A DNA stretch of 64,000 bases from Paenibacillus xylanexedens (lineage in GTDB: Bacteria > Bacillota > Bacilli > Paenibacillales > Paenibacillaceae): the NCBI RefSeq assembly GCF_017874615.1, contig NZ_JAGIKV010000008.1, forward strand, positions 1 to 64,000, written 5' to 3'. A program made the translations under genes and the position numbers. The notes under the pieces are model-generated. The model did no database searches and was not told the origin of the DNA. It saw only the letters and a list, made by a program, of their open reading frames with translations. Position 1 is the first letter of the stretch; each line of letters opens with the position of its first letter. Positions 1 through 8,609 of the stretch are shown here, in pieces.

Positions 1-89
1 GCCAACCGTCGCTCGCATATGGACTCCCGCGCTTAGGGCTTCGGCGAAAAGCAGCATTTTGTGATGGGCTTGACAAAAACGTTCATAGC

Positions 90-280
90 AACGAACCTGA
101 TACACGCTATTTGGTCCTTTTAGCATGAATCTAATATCTAACAAATCTTAGGCACGTTATTGTGCCTGGATTGGTTCTTTTTCAAGCTAAATAGCTACTT
201 TTCCGAAGGATAGCGTTCCTGAGGTTCGTTAGAATTTATATTTCAGATTTTCACCCTGAATAGGTTGTCTCAGGTTCGTA
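90..280. repeat. Four-unit 22-bp repeat array, copy 1
   Basis: Four copies of a 22-bp unit (AACGAACCTGA followed by ACACGCTATT, with variation) lie at 90-111, 140-161, 210-230 and 259-280. The first two read forward and the last two reverse. Pitch within each pair is about 50 bp and the central gap is about 70 bp. The same layout recurs at 39924-40113. The function is not known to me; it could form a large cruciform or RNA stem. Confidence 0.75.
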
Positions 281-321
281 AGCGCTGCGGCGAAGGTTTC
301 CTTGGGGTAGTATCACCTATC

Positions 322-365
322 AAAAAGAGCTAACCTAGACGTAAGTGTCCCGGTTAGCTCTTTTT
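322..365. terminator. Bidirectional intrinsic terminator
   Basis: A perfect 14-bp inverted repeat (AAAAAGAGCTAACC and its complement) encloses a 16-base loop, so both strands end in a T-run. It lies beyond the 3' end of the minus-strand ABC permease gene and can terminate that operon. Confidence 0.8.
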
Positions 366-462
366 AGCTCTTTTTAGCCCTTCTTGGTTCTTCTTAGCAC
401 TCTTAACTCTTCTAGGCTCTTATCACTTCGTCCTTCTACTTTCTAATCCCTTATCGCTTTTG

Positions 463-492
463 CTCTTGCTCTTGCTCTTACTCTTGCTCTTG
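463..492. repeat. CTCTTG hexamer tandem repeat, 5 units
   Basis: There are five tandem hexamers (CTCTTG, with one CTCTTA), inside a longer pyrimidine-rich tract. The repeat is non-coding and probably prone to slippage. Confidence 0.8.
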
Positions 493-637
493 ATTCCTTG
501 ATTCTTTGGCTCATTTTTTTCCAATCGCTCTCTGTACGGATTACATTAAGTTTTCTTGTAAACCGTCCCTCTCAACGTAATCCACCTCTTTTCTTTCCTT
601 CTTTTACTCTTTTATTCTTCAGTTCTGCTGCAACTTC

Positions 638-2305
638 TCAAACAGCAACCGACCTCTTCCTCGCCGTCTTCTTCTCTCGAAACAGCAGCGTCCACAGCAA
701 CACATTCGCTACGATCAGTAGCGCACCATAGATCCATACGCCCCCTGACACCGAGCGGAAAAAGACATGGACTCCCCATAACATGGCAAGCACAGGGAGG
801 GCGGCGAATACATACCAGCCATCACTTTGCTGTGCCATACTGAAGGATTGGGAGAACGGCGGCTTACGCAGCAACAATTTGCCTGCCAGTGGGACAAGCG
901 CCGTAGCTGTCAGCATAATAATTGCAATATCCGGCAGTATCCGTGATCCAAATGTCCAGGTAAACAAAATGGCATTTGCCAGAAATATAGGCAGGAACAT
1001 GTTGCATAAGAAAGCCTTCAGAGCGCCTTTATATAACGCGCTATCGTTCGCCATCGGTGCAGCGCGAAAGGTCCAGAACGCCTTGTATTGTCCCGAAAAT
1101 TTCAGCATGACCACCACCGTTACAACCAGCATCAGCACGATGTAAAAGGTGTATACAAACGAACTTTGTCTAAACTCCGCCCAAGTAGAAGATTGCAATT
1201 CGGTAAACCAAAATACATAAGGTAAAACAAATGATAAACCAAGCGATGGATACACCTTCAGCTTGAATTCCCGTTCATTACGCATCATGCTGGCTGACAG
1301 ACGGAAGCATGCTTGCTCCTCTCTGGAACGACTGACCACCTTGGAGATCAAACGATCCCATCTTCCGCGTCTGCGTCCGGAGGACTGACCCGAATGTGCC
1401 ATTTTTTCCAAATACAATTCAAAGGAAGGCATAAGCTTCACATATACGATCATACTCACCACAGGAACCAAGACTGCCAGTGCTGTGAACGTATAGATCC
1501 ACACATTCCCGCCCCCTGCAAACAACCATTCATATGCGGCCGCATACCATAACGGAGGCAACAGCAACTGCCACCATGCCGGGGTAAATACCATACCAAA
1601 ATCAATAATACTGAACGAACGGATGACCAGCTGATAACCGATTGCAATCCCCACGGAAAGCAGAATCTGTACCATATTGATCATATCCTTCAGCTTCTCA
1701 CCATCCAGAAACTTCATCATGAACAGATAGATCAAGGACGTTGTCACCAGAATCAGCATATTGATCAGAATCAGTTCTACAAGGAAAATCAGAAAAAATC
1801 CGATCCCATGCGTCACCAACGCGGCAATTAGCGGTATACCGGTTAATGAACCGGTCAGTAATAGCAGATATATGCCCGCATGGATGGCTCGGGCCATACC
1901 CACCGTTCGTCCATTAACGGGCTTGGTCATAATGATATTTCGATCCCTAATGTCCAGCAGCACAGAGGAAAAATCCGAGATCATGGACGTCATGATCATA
2001 AACATTAATATGCCAAACACAAGGCCCATCTGAAGCATGAAATGCCCCGTATCCCAGACGATGAAGGGAACCATCATCAGTCCCATTAATCCATACAACC
2101 ACAGGGATCGAAGAAACTGATTCCCTTCCTTGCGCTCCTTTTTCCCTGAATTGTTGGACAAAATGGTAGGTACTCTGCGTTGATCCATCTGGAATTTCAC
2201 CCGCAAAATCAGGCGAAGCACATCATAATCCGCCCCTGTTCTGGCGATAATCGGACGAAAGCGATCCAGAATCTTGAGTGTGCGGAAGTCGGAGGATTCC
2301 TCCAT
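638..2305 (-). CDS. ABC-2 type transporter permease
   Basis: This is a 555-residue polytopic membrane protein with many hydrophobic segments, and it pairs with the ATPase encoded just upstream. It is probably the membrane half of an exporter whose substrate cannot be told. An in-frame open extension reaches 2362, but the start at 2305 (MEESSDFRTL) has an AGGAGG site and begins two bases after the ATPase stop, as expected for coupled translation. The C-terminus is basic (FREKKTARKR). The family is large and poorly defined, so only the general role is secure. Confidence 0.85.
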   Translation of the reverse strand: MEESSDFRTLKILDRFRPIIARTGADYDVLRLILRVKFQMDQRRVPTILSNNSGKKERKEGNQFLRSLWLYGLMGLMMVPFIVWDTGHFMLQMGLVFGILMFMIMTSMISDFSSVLLDIRDRNIIMTKPVNGRTVGMARAIHAGIYLLLLTGSLTGIPLIAALVTHGIGFFLIFLVELILINMLILVTTSLIYLFMMKFLDGEKLKDMINMVQILLSVGIAIGYQLVIRSFSIIDFGMVFTPAWWQLLLPPLWYAAAYEWLFAGGGNVWIYTFTALAVLVPVVSMIVYVKLMPSFELYLEKMAHSGQSSGRRRGRWDRLISKVVSRSREEQACFRLSASMMRNEREFKLKVYPSLGLSFVLPYVFWFTELQSSTWAEFRQSSFVYTFYIVLMLVVTVVVMLKFSGQYKAFWTFRAAPMANDSALYKGALKAFLCNMFLPIFLANAILFTWTFGSRILPDIAIIMLTATALVPLAGKLLLRKPPFSQSFSMAQQSDGWYVFAALPVLAMLWGVHVFFRSVSGGVWIYGALLIVANVLLWTLLFREKKTARKRSVAV

Positions 2306-2306
2306 A

Positions 2307-3092
2307 TCAGTACACCTCCTGCACAATCGATACAAATCGCTCTGCAATGGCTTTGTGCTCATTGAAGCCTGTCAATTGATTAAATACTTCCTCCAACGTC
2401 CCTTCCATGGACTGCTGTTGGAGCTGCTTGAACGTACCGTCTGCCACCACGCGTCCTTCAGCGATCAGTACAATTCGACTGCTGATCTTCTCCACCACAT
2501 CCATGATGTGTGACGAATAGAAGATCGTTGTGCCTTTGGCTGACAATTGTGACAAAATCTCTTTGACCACCATCACACTATTGGCATCCAATCCGCTGAG
2601 TGGTTCATCCAGAAATAGCAGATCCGGGTCATGCAGCAGCGCAGAGATTAACAGCACTTTCTGACGCATACCTTTGGAAAAGGATGCAATGCGGGAATGA
2701 TATGATTTTTCCAGCCCAAAACAATCCATCAATAGCTTGGCTTTGTAATCCGCATCTGCATAGGACATACCGTATAACTCTCCCGTAAAAGTCAGATACT
2801 CCGCAGGCGTTAATTGTTCGTACAATTCCGCCACCTCCGGAACATAGCCGATTCTGCGCTTATACTCTACATCCCCATCCGCAATATCTTTACCAAAGAT
2901 CCGCACCGTGCCTACATATCCTTCAACCAGCCCGAGTAAAATCTTAACCGTTGTACTTTTGCCAGCCCCGTTTGGGCCAATATATCCAATCATCTCACCG
3001 CGATTCACTTCCAGATCGATGCCGTTCAACACATAACGTCCGTTGTATCTCATACGCAAGCTTTCAATGGATAGCACTTGTTGTTCACTCAC
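2307..3092 (-). CDS. ABC transporter ATP-binding protein
   Basis: This 261-residue nucleotide-binding subunit powers the adjacent permease. It shows Walker A (GPNGAGKST, about residues 39-47), a signature region (SFSKGMRQK), Walker B (LLFLDEPLSGLD) and a switch His (YSSHIMD). The layout matches the CcmA/NatA-like exporter ATPases. The stop overlaps the permease ribosome site, so the two genes form one minus-strand operon whose promoter should lie above 3092. The substrate is unknown. Confidence 0.93.
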   Translation of the reverse strand: MSEQQVLSIESLRMRYNGRYVLNGIDLEVNRGEMIGYIGPNGAGKSTTVKILLGLVEGYVGTVRIFGKDIADGDVEYKRRIGYVPEVAELYEQLTPAEYLTFTGELYGMSYADADYKAKLLMDCFGLEKSYHSRIASFSKGMRQKVLLISALLHDPDLLFLDEPLSGLDANSVMVVKEILSQLSAKGTTIFYSSHIMDVVEKISSRIVLIAEGRVVADGTFKQLQQQSMEGTLEEVFNQLTGFNEHKAIAERFVSIVQEVY

Positions 3093-3247
3093 TTCGTTAT
3101 CCAGCTCCTGTCTCTATCTTTTTCTACAATTCTACTAGTTTACCACAGATTGGGATGGTAATGATCGGAAATAGGTCACGATATGAGCCATCAGCTGGAT
3201 ATCCCTTTCGAGTAAAAGCATCACGTAACATGCGTGAATACAGCACA

Positions 3248-3285
3248 AAGCCCCTGTCCCACCTTATGGTAAGAGACAAGGGCTT
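3248..3285 (-). terminator. Hairpin downstream of the GH43 gene
   Basis: An 11-bp inverted repeat (AAGCCCCTGTC against GACAAGGGCTT, one mismatch) follows the minus-strand GH43 stop. The T-run is short, so it is a moderate terminator candidate. Confidence 0.5.
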
Positions 3286-3326
3286 CCACTTTATGTTGAA
3301 CCTTATTTTATAATATCTAAAACGTC

Positions 3327-4835
3327 TTATTGCACCTTAACAATCTGAAAATGCTGATTCGTGCCGCCATTATCCGTCCACTGGATGGCCGCAGCCCCAT
3401 CTGCCAGGGATTGACTGGAGATGTCCAAGACCTTGCTTGTACTGCGGTTCTTCAGTTTATAATAACCACCACCTACACTGACGAGCTGCCATTGCTGGCT
3501 GGCCCAGCCACCATCATTCCACTGTTCAATGACAGCCCCGTCGTTCGTGGAACCATTCTCCACGCCAATTAGCTTGCCACTGGAACGGTTGATGATTTTG
3601 ACATAACCGCCACCCGCATCGGTAATCTGCCACTGTTGACTTGTCATCCCCCCATCTGCTCGCTGCTCCAGATCCGCACCGTTGGCGGAAGAACCCCCGA
3701 TGACATTCAGCAATTTGTTACTCTTACGACTAATCAGCTGATATGAAGCATTCGGGTCCCAGACATCCGGTGTACTCACTCCGGTCACAGTCCCTGTTGC
3801 TGTATCAATCGTAATACTGCTGGCCCAGTTCATCGCCAGACTGGTTGCGCTAGGGAACGATAGGGGCAGCCAAACATACTTGGAATCCTGCACAGGTCCG
3901 CTCCATGCACCAGCCCAGCGATCACCCATGTAGAGATAGGATGTGGTCTGTGAACCTTCTACTGGAACAACATAGGTGGATTGAGAACCATATGTTGTGC
4001 TGTCTCCAAAATTGCTTAGGCCGCTCCATGTGCCTGTAATGCTAGAGGCTGTCGCATATTTGGCCTGATTTGGATTCCAGCCGGTTGCACCTGAGGTAAT
4101 CAGGAAGTAGACACCGTCTTTTTTGAATAGGGCTGGTGCTTCACGATATTGTCCGGGCCATAGTGTTGTGACAAGGGATTCAACACCCAGGAAATCTGGG
4201 GTCAGCTTATATATATTCAGATCTGCATTCACTCGGGTCGCGGAGATCAGATAAGCGGTTCCGTTATCGTTGTACACCGTCATATCTCTGGAATCATACC
4301 CAAGTGGACGATAACTGCCCACATACGTGTAGTTGCCATCAACCGTATTCGAAGTAGCTACCGCTACTCGGGCCTCGCCATAATCCAGACCATTCTCCTT
4401 GTGCATCCACAGCACATATTTGCCGGTAGCACTGTTATAGATGACTTTTGGACGTTCAATGTTGGAGATATTTAGCTCGGCTGCCGAGCTGCTGGTGAGC
4501 ACATCATTGCGATACTCCCAGTTCTTCAGATCCGATGAACGATACACGGATACGGCCTTGAACGTTCCATTCGTATTACGGTTCTCCCCAAACCAATAAT
4601 AATACCCATTTGCCTTGATCATCCCGCCCCCATGAGCATGAACGACATTACCATTGGTATCCTTGAACTGTATCCCGTTCGTTACACTGAGCGGAGCAGC
4701 TGAAGCATTCGGTCCGGGTGCGAGCAGCATCCCTATTGATTGCAGCGCCAAAACCAAAGCAAGCAGATAACTTAAGCGCCGGGTAAAGCGACGTGAATGT
4801 GTATTCTTTTTCAACCATCCATCGTTCATAGCCAT
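3327..4835 (-). CDS. Secreted GH43 glycosidase with C-terminal ricin-type (CBM13) module, exo-beta-1,3-galactanase-like
   Basis: The 502-residue protein begins with a signal peptide (basic RRFTRR, then a hydrophobic run ending ASAAP). A five-bladed-propeller GH43 region follows at about residues 50-350 (HGGGMIKANGYYYWFGENR, ERPKVIYN). The last 150 residues hold three QxW-type repeats (SQQWQI, SQQWQLV, NQHFQI) typical of a ricin beta-trefoil binding module. E127 in ERPK is a candidate catalytic acid by analogy with Clostridium exo-beta-1,3-galactanases, which also carry CBM13. Substrate assignment is inference. I chose 4835 because GGAGGTG lies 8-9 bases upstream and the signal peptide then starts properly; the frame stays open up to 5030. 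A cre-like palindrome lies just upstream. Confidence 0.85.
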   Translation of the reverse strand: MAMNDGWLKKNTHSRRFTRRLSYLLALVLALQSIGMLLAPGPNASAAPLSVTNGIQFKDTNGNVVHAHGGGMIKANGYYYWFGENRNTNGTFKAVSVYRSSDLKNWEYRNDVLTSSSAAELNISNIERPKVIYNSATGKYVLWMHKENGLDYGEARVAVATSNTVDGNYTYVGSYRPLGYDSRDMTVYNDNGTAYLISATRVNADLNIYKLTPDFLGVESLVTTLWPGQYREAPALFKKDGVYFLITSGATGWNPNQAKYATASSITGTWSGLSNFGDSTTYGSQSTYVVPVEGSQTTSYLYMGDRWAGAWSGPVQDSKYVWLPLSFPSATSLAMNWASSITIDTATGTVTGVSTPDVWDPNASYQLISRKSNKLLNVIGGSSANGADLEQRADGGMTSQQWQITDAGGGYVKIINRSSGKLIGVENGSTNDGAVIEQWNDGGWASQQWQLVSVGGGYYKLKNRSTSKVLDISSQSLADGAAAIQWTDNGGTNQHFQIVKVQ

Positions 4836-4859
4836 ATCGTAATGCACCTCCATGTTTTT

Positions 4860-4874
4860 TGTGAAGCGCTTACA
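4860..4874 (-). promoter_or_regulatory. cre-like palindrome (possible CcpA site)
   Basis: TGTGAAGCGCTTACA contains the symmetric core AAGCGCTT and the outer TGT/ACA of a cre box. One half has an extra base, so the match is imperfect. It lies about 25-40 bases before the GH43 start, where binding would block transcription. Confidence 0.35.
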
Positions 4875-5059
4875 TAAAAGAAAATCGATATGTCTCATCT
4901 GCCTCCGATCGATGATGCATTTCAGCAATAGAATTCCTGGCAATAATGGCTGAGCGTTCACCTCCCTGATTCCGATTGTATCCGCCACGTTCCTGCTCGA
5001 ATAGTGAACAATCCGGCGGAAGATGTACAATTTTATAATCCGCTCTCTCGATCAACAGC

Positions 5060-5084
5060 AAAAAGACGCTTCCCCCGAAGCGTC
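5060..5084 (-). terminator. Intrinsic terminator of the secreted PepSY gene
   Basis: On the minus strand, an 8-bp stem (GACGCTTC) with a GGGG-containing loop is followed by a T-run. It lies about 110 bases after the PepSY stop. Confidence 0.8.
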
Positions 5085-5196
5085 CTCTGCTATACCTGCC
5101 CTGCCCCTCCATGATGTAACGATCTCTAGCTGTGTGCGGCTGTTCATAGGCAGGTTTTTATATGATGTTTTATCGGCGTATACTCGCCCTTATTGC

Positions 5197-5829
5197 TTAA
5201 TCTTGGTCGTCAAAATCCTGGTCAAACGATAACACTTTACCTGTGTTGGCATCGATATCTACATCTGCTTCACCTTGAGCGGTTCTCAGCTCGATCTCAT
5301 ACACATAGCGACCATCATCATGATCCAGCTCGACTTTGGTTACTTTGCCACCCGTAACTTGTTTCAACGCAATGTTTGAAGCTTGGGTTGCCGTCAATTT
5401 GACCTGCTTGGAAGCAGAGTTATTGGACGTGTTGCCTGTTGCAGTACCTTTATAATCGTCGTCATCATCGTAGTCTTCATCATTCACAACCGCAAGAATT
5501 TTGCCTGTATAAGCATCCAGACGAACGACAACATCATTGGTTCCTTTTCTGTCGATCTCAACTTCATAGAACGTTTGGCCGTTTCTACGCTCCAGATCCA
5601 CGTCATCCACTTTACCATCGGCTGCTTTTAACGCCAACGCTTTCGCTTGTGATGCATTCAGCATTTCACCTGTGCTGTTCTGATTCTGTGTTACAGATTG
5701 TGTTGTTGACGTTGGTGTAGTTTGCACCGATTGTCCGTTCACATTCCCGCTAGCCGCTACGGCCGATCCACCAAGTAATACTGCTGCTGACAAGCTACCA
5801 ATCCAAAGTTTATGTTTGTTCATCATCAT
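5197..5829 (-). CDS. Secreted protein with two PepSY domains (YkoI-like)
   Basis: The protein of about 210 residues has a signal peptide (KLWIGSLSAAVLLGGSAVA) and a Ser/Thr/Gln linker. Two PepSY repeats follow at about residues 55-115 and 140-205, each ending in a DAYTGK or DANTGK turn. An acidic DEDYDDDDDY run lies between them. PepSY domains are extracytoplasmic modules thought to restrain peptidases or bind ligands. B. subtilis has the same arrangement (ykoGH two-component genes beside ykoI). Four ATGs are in tandem; 5829 or 5826 best fits the GAGGAG site. Upstream are five TCTCAT-like hexamers at 11-bp spacing, so control by the neighbouring response regulator is likely. Confidence 0.85.
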   Translation of the reverse strand: MMMNKHKLWIGSLSAAVLLGGSAVAASGNVNGQSVQTTPTSTTQSVTQNQNSTGEMLNASQAKALALKAADGKVDDVDLERRNGQTFYEVEIDRKGTNDVVVRLDAYTGKILAVVNDEDYDDDDDYKGTATGNTSNNSASKQVKLTATQASNIALKQVTGGKVTKVELDHDDGRYVYEIELRTAQGEADVDIDANTGKVLSFDQDFDDQD

Positions 5830-5870
5830 CATTCATCTCCTCGTTGTTGTTGTTTTCGTTCTCGTCTACA

Positions 5871-5941
5871 TTTATAGAATAACCTGCAGGAATGAGAGAT
5901 CAGCGAGAGTTAGATTAGAATTTGATGAGAAAATGAAGAGA
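5871..5941 (-). promoter_or_regulatory. Five direct repeats of TCTCAT at 11-bp spacing plus -10 region
   Basis: On the minus strand TCTCTT, TCTCAT, TCTAAT, TCTCGC and TCTCAT begin at 5941, 5930, 5919, 5908 and 5897, exactly 11 bp apart. Fifteen bases after the last comes TATAAA (5876-5871). Such phased hexamers are how OmpR-family regulators bind. The PepSY start is about 45 bp further on. Assignment to the YkoG-like regulator is inference. Confidence 0.65.
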
Positions 5942-5978
5942 ATGCTCATTTAACAGGTATTCATTGTTCATCTAATTG

Positions 5979-6008
5979 AAAAAGATGACCCCTAAACTAG
6001 GAATCATC
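5979..6008 (-). terminator. Intrinsic terminator of the membrane PepSY gene
   Basis: On the minus strand GATGA and TCATC pair around an inner CCT/AGG stem, followed by TTTTT. It lies about 50 bases past the stop at 6056, and separates the two PepSY genes. Confidence 0.75.
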
Positions 6009-6055
6009 TCTCTAAAGCAGTTTAACACTATATTTAATGTGTTCCTTGTAACATG

Positions 6056-6856
6056 TTAATCATCGTCCTCATCCCAAGTCACCGAACGAATTGCTCCTGA
6101 GATGGCATTCACTTGCACAATAGCCTCCCGGCCATCCTCCAAATCAATTTCAACCAGATAATATGGATTCCCGCTGTTGGTTCCACGCAGTTCGATGTCG
6201 TCCACTTCCCCCGGAACCTCCGCAAGTGCCTTCTGTTTGGCTTGTTTCTCGCTCAGAAACTGAGGTTTGGGATCATCCTTGGTTGTTTCAGTTGTCGGGG
6301 CTGCTATTGTTTTGGAAGCTATCGTCTCTCCCGTGTATGGATCAATCGTGAGTTCTTCTCGGCTGTTATCCTTTGCCTTCACTACCGCGGTGTATACCGG
6401 ACTGCCTTGCTGCTCCACAAGTTCAAGCGAGACCAATTGGTTATCTGTTTGTTGTTTTAACAACGCCGTCTTGATCTGCTCTCGGCTCCATAACGTCTTC
6501 TCTTCCGCTTGCGGGTTCGACTCCAGCCGTTTAATGGAATTCACAGCAGCTGTAACGGCATCCACTTGCACATCATATAGGCCGGTCTCCGAACGGAGCT
6601 GCATGATATACGTCCCTTCCTTCAACGTCGAATTTACAATCTCTCCTGGATATTGATCAAGCACCGATTGTGCTGCCGCATCTGCCGTAAGTACCGCACC
6701 AGTTGATTGCCAAGGCTTCCACCACACCACAACTGCCACAATCAGCACAACGAGAAGCCCTGCACCCCACCAGAGTGACCTTCGCGATTTCGCCCATCCA
6801 ATGTTCCCTTGTTCATGCCGTTTCATCTCCGGTGGTCGCTGCTCATGCTCTGTCAT
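6056..6856 (-). CDS. Membrane-anchored PepSY-domain protein
   Basis: This protein of about 266 residues has a cytoplasmic N-terminus, one membrane segment (about residues 28-46, GAGLLVVLIVAVVVWW), and three PepSY-like repeats outside. The last repeat (about 195-265) is the clearest (VDDIELRGTNSGNPYYLVEIDLEDG) and ends in an acidic WDEDDD tail. ATG at 6856 is preferred over the GTG one codon earlier; AAGGGGG lies upstream. It lies 3' of the two-component genes with a 252-bp structured repeat in between, and a candidate regulator array overlaps the kinase stop. It may be a ligand-binding or peptidase-restraining partner of the kinase, which is inference. Confidence 0.8.
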   Translation of the reverse strand: MTEHEQRPPEMKRHEQGNIGWAKSRRSLWWGAGLLVVLIVAVVVWWKPWQSTGAVLTADAAAQSVLDQYPGEIVNSTLKEGTYIMQLRSETGLYDVQVDAVTAAVNSIKRLESNPQAEEKTLWSREQIKTALLKQQTDNQLVSLELVEQQGSPVYTAVVKAKDNSREELTIDPYTGETIASKTIAAPTTETTKDDPKPQFLSEKQAKQKALAEVPGEVDDIELRGTNSGNPYYLVEIDLEDGREAIVQVNAISGAIRSVTWDEDDD

Positions 6857-6947
6857 CACGTTTCCCCCTTATAACTCTCCCAATAGCCCGAGTTCATCTG
6901 TTATATATTCGGTCTGGAGTTTAGTTACCAATGGCTACTACATAAAA

Positions 6948-7199
6948 TGAACTAATCTTTTACACAGTAACGGAGAGGACAGAAATAACCTGAAAAAGCG
7001 AAGCTAAAAGCTTTCTGAAAGAAAGCTACTTCGAAAGCATACACTTCGCCTAAAAGCTTTCTGAAAGAAAGCTACATCGGAAGCATACGCTATCCCCGGA
7101 TTTTCCCCTTGAGAAAAGGGAATCAAAAAAATCTGGGGATAACAGCGATTGGAAGGTTGTTCTGTCATCGTAGTGTCAGTGTGAACAATCTTTAGTTCA
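6948..7199 (+). repeat. Structured intergenic repeat, copy 1 (252 bp)
   Basis: The ends are TGAACTAA and TTAGTTCA. Inside, CAGAAATAACC pairs with GGTTGTTCTG. Next come two modules of an AGCTTTCT...AGAAAGCT hairpin followed by TTCGAAAGCATAC, then an ATCCCCGGATTT...AAATCTGGGGAT stem. Closely related copies lie at 27969-28179 and 29653-29915 in the same orientation. This copy would be transcribed as part of the leader of the membrane PepSY gene. Confidence 0.85.
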
Positions 7200-7207
7200 G
7201 TTTATTT

Positions 7208-7240
7208 AGTATATAAGAGAAGAATGAGAATTTCATGAGA
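7208..7240 (-). promoter_or_regulatory. Candidate regulator array and promoter for the membrane PepSY gene
   Basis: On the minus strand TCTCAT, TCTCAT and TCTTAT start at 7240, 7229 and 7218 (11-bp spacing). TATACT follows at 7213-7208. ATGAAA lies 17 bp upstream of TATACT as a possible -35. The first hexamer overlaps the kinase stop codon. The hexamers match those at 5892-5941. Confidence 0.5.
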
Positions 7241-8609
7241 GCGGCCCGTTCTGAACCGATAAAGGCAAAATAATTGAAGCCTCGGTGCCTTCACCCTCGG
7301 TGCTGGTCAGTTCGATCCGTGCTCCAACTGCCCCTGCAAGCTCTTTGGCAAGTGACAATCCCAGACCTGAACCGCTTGCGCCTAAGCTGCGTGTCCTGGC
7401 CGGATCAACCCGGTAGAATCGGTCAAATACCTTCTCCAGCTCGTCCTCCCGCATACCAATCCCGGTATCCACGATCCGAATACGGCACTCTTGCCCCTTG
7501 GCTTCCAGCCTGACTTCAATTGCATCTTCACTATACTTCCGGGCATTATCCAGCAAAATAAACAAAAGCTGCTTCAGCTTGCTCTCATCGCTGATCGCCC
7601 AGATTGGACCTGGATCTTCACACCGGACTTCGCGGTGATAGGCTTCGCGAAACGCACGTGTGGAGTCTGTAGCCAGTCTTGTGATATCCACACGCTCCAA
7701 CTGTACATTCCACTGCTCTGGCTGCTTTGCAAGCAGTAACAGTTGCTCGGTCATCTCTCTCATGCGAACCGATTCGGACAGAATCGCTTCCACCGCTTCA
7801 TCAAATACCTCGGGCCGCTCTTTTCCTCGCCGCTGTAGCAGACTAGCGTAGCTCTCAATAATGGTCAGCGGTGTTTTGAGCTCATGAGATGCATCGGATA
7901 CAAATCGCTCCTGTCGCTCAAAGTTGGATTCGAGCAGATCCATCATCCGGTTGAACGTCTGTCCCATCGTTTTCAGTTCATCCTTCGATCCTTCCTCCAG
8001 TGGAAGACGCTTGAATTGTCCGCTGGACTGTATGTCAGTCATCGTGCGTGTCATCTGCTGAATCGGTCTGGTCATCCGGTTCGCCAGAATCCGACTGGAG
8101 ATAATGGCTGGGATGAGAGCAACAATCGTGACCGCCACAAGCACAGTTCGCAGTACAGACAGACGATTCTCCGTCTCTGCAATGCTCTCGGTGACCTGTA
8201 CATTCACCACCTCGCCATCAGGCCAGATGACCGGGACTGATACCCACACATAACCAATCTGCTCAACCTGGGTATACTCCGATTTCTTCTCACTTTCGTA
8301 CTTATAGGGCAGCTTGCTCAGCTGCTCGGAAGCTGCTGTTGTCGTCACCGGGGAACTGGTGCCGTCTTCATTAACAATCCGAAGCATGCCGTTCACAGGC
8401 GCGTAGGCCCGCAACAAGTCATCCGGCGGAATGGAGCCGGCAGACTGACGCACTCCTTTGACAATAGACTCCGCTTCCGCTTCCACCCGATTAACCTCGT
8501 TATCAATCGACATCCGCTCAAACACGATGTAGACCGACAGGTTCACCGCGATTAACAGCACAGCAAATAATACAGACGAATATCCGTAGATTTTACTGCG
8601 CAGGCTCAT
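7233..8609 (-). CDS. Sensor histidine kinase, HAMP type (YkoH-like)
   Basis: The 458-residue membrane kinase has transmembrane segments at about 10-31 and 153-175 flanking an extracytoplasmic sensor region of about 120 residues. HAMP lies at about 175-230, HisKA with phospho-acceptor H242 in SHELKTPLT, and an ATPase domain with N-box LLDNARKYS, G1 DTGIGM, FDRFYRVD and GSGLGLSLA. It should phosphorylate the response regulator encoded immediately upstream; the reading frames overlap by 4 bases (ATGA), so they are translationally coupled. Both PepSY genes lie just 3', as in ykoGHI of B. subtilis. The signal is not known. Confidence 0.93.
   Translation of the reverse strand: MSLRSKIYGYSSVLFAVLLIAVNLSVYIVFERMSIDNEVNRVEAEAESIVKGVRQSAGSIPPDDLLRAYAPVNGMLRIVNEDGTSSPVTTTAASEQLSKLPYKYESEKKSEYTQVEQIGYVWVSVPVIWPDGEVVNVQVTESIAETENRLSVLRTVLVAVTIVALIPAIISSRILANRMTRPIQQMTRTMTDIQSSGQFKRLPLEEGSKDELKTMGQTFNRMMDLLESNFERQERFVSDASHELKTPLTIIESYASLLQRRGKERPEVFDEAVEAILSESVRMREMTEQLLLLAKQPEQWNVQLERVDITRLATDSTRAFREAYHREVRCEDPGPIWAISDESKLKQLLFILLDNARKYSEDAIEVRLEAKGQECRIRIVDTGIGMREDELEKVFDRFYRVDPARTRSLGASGSGLGLSLAKELAGAVGARIELTSTEGEGTEASIILPLSVQNGPLS

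Larger units (their letters stand above)
1..637. other. Intergenic region without a gene
   Basis: No coding frame here has both a ribosome site and plausible composition. The stretch holds a four-unit inverted array (90-280), a bidirectional terminator (322-365), and then about 270 bases that are very pyrimidine-rich on the + strand. That tail includes copies of TAGCTCTTTTT and a CTCTTG hexamer run. The open + frame at 498-731 is low-complexity and runs over the 3' end of the permease gene. Confidence 0.6.
4836..5196. other. Intergenic region upstream of the GH43 gene
   Basis: This 361-bp region holds the cre-like site (4860-4874) and the terminator of the PepSY gene (5060-5084). The GH43 promoter must be here but I could not place it with confidence. 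No small gene was found. Confidence 0.5.

Noticed and set aside
498..731. 77-residue + strand open frame, Phe/Ser/Thr-rich
   Set aside because: It is a pyrimidine-rich tract overlapping the end of the permease gene, with no ribosome site.
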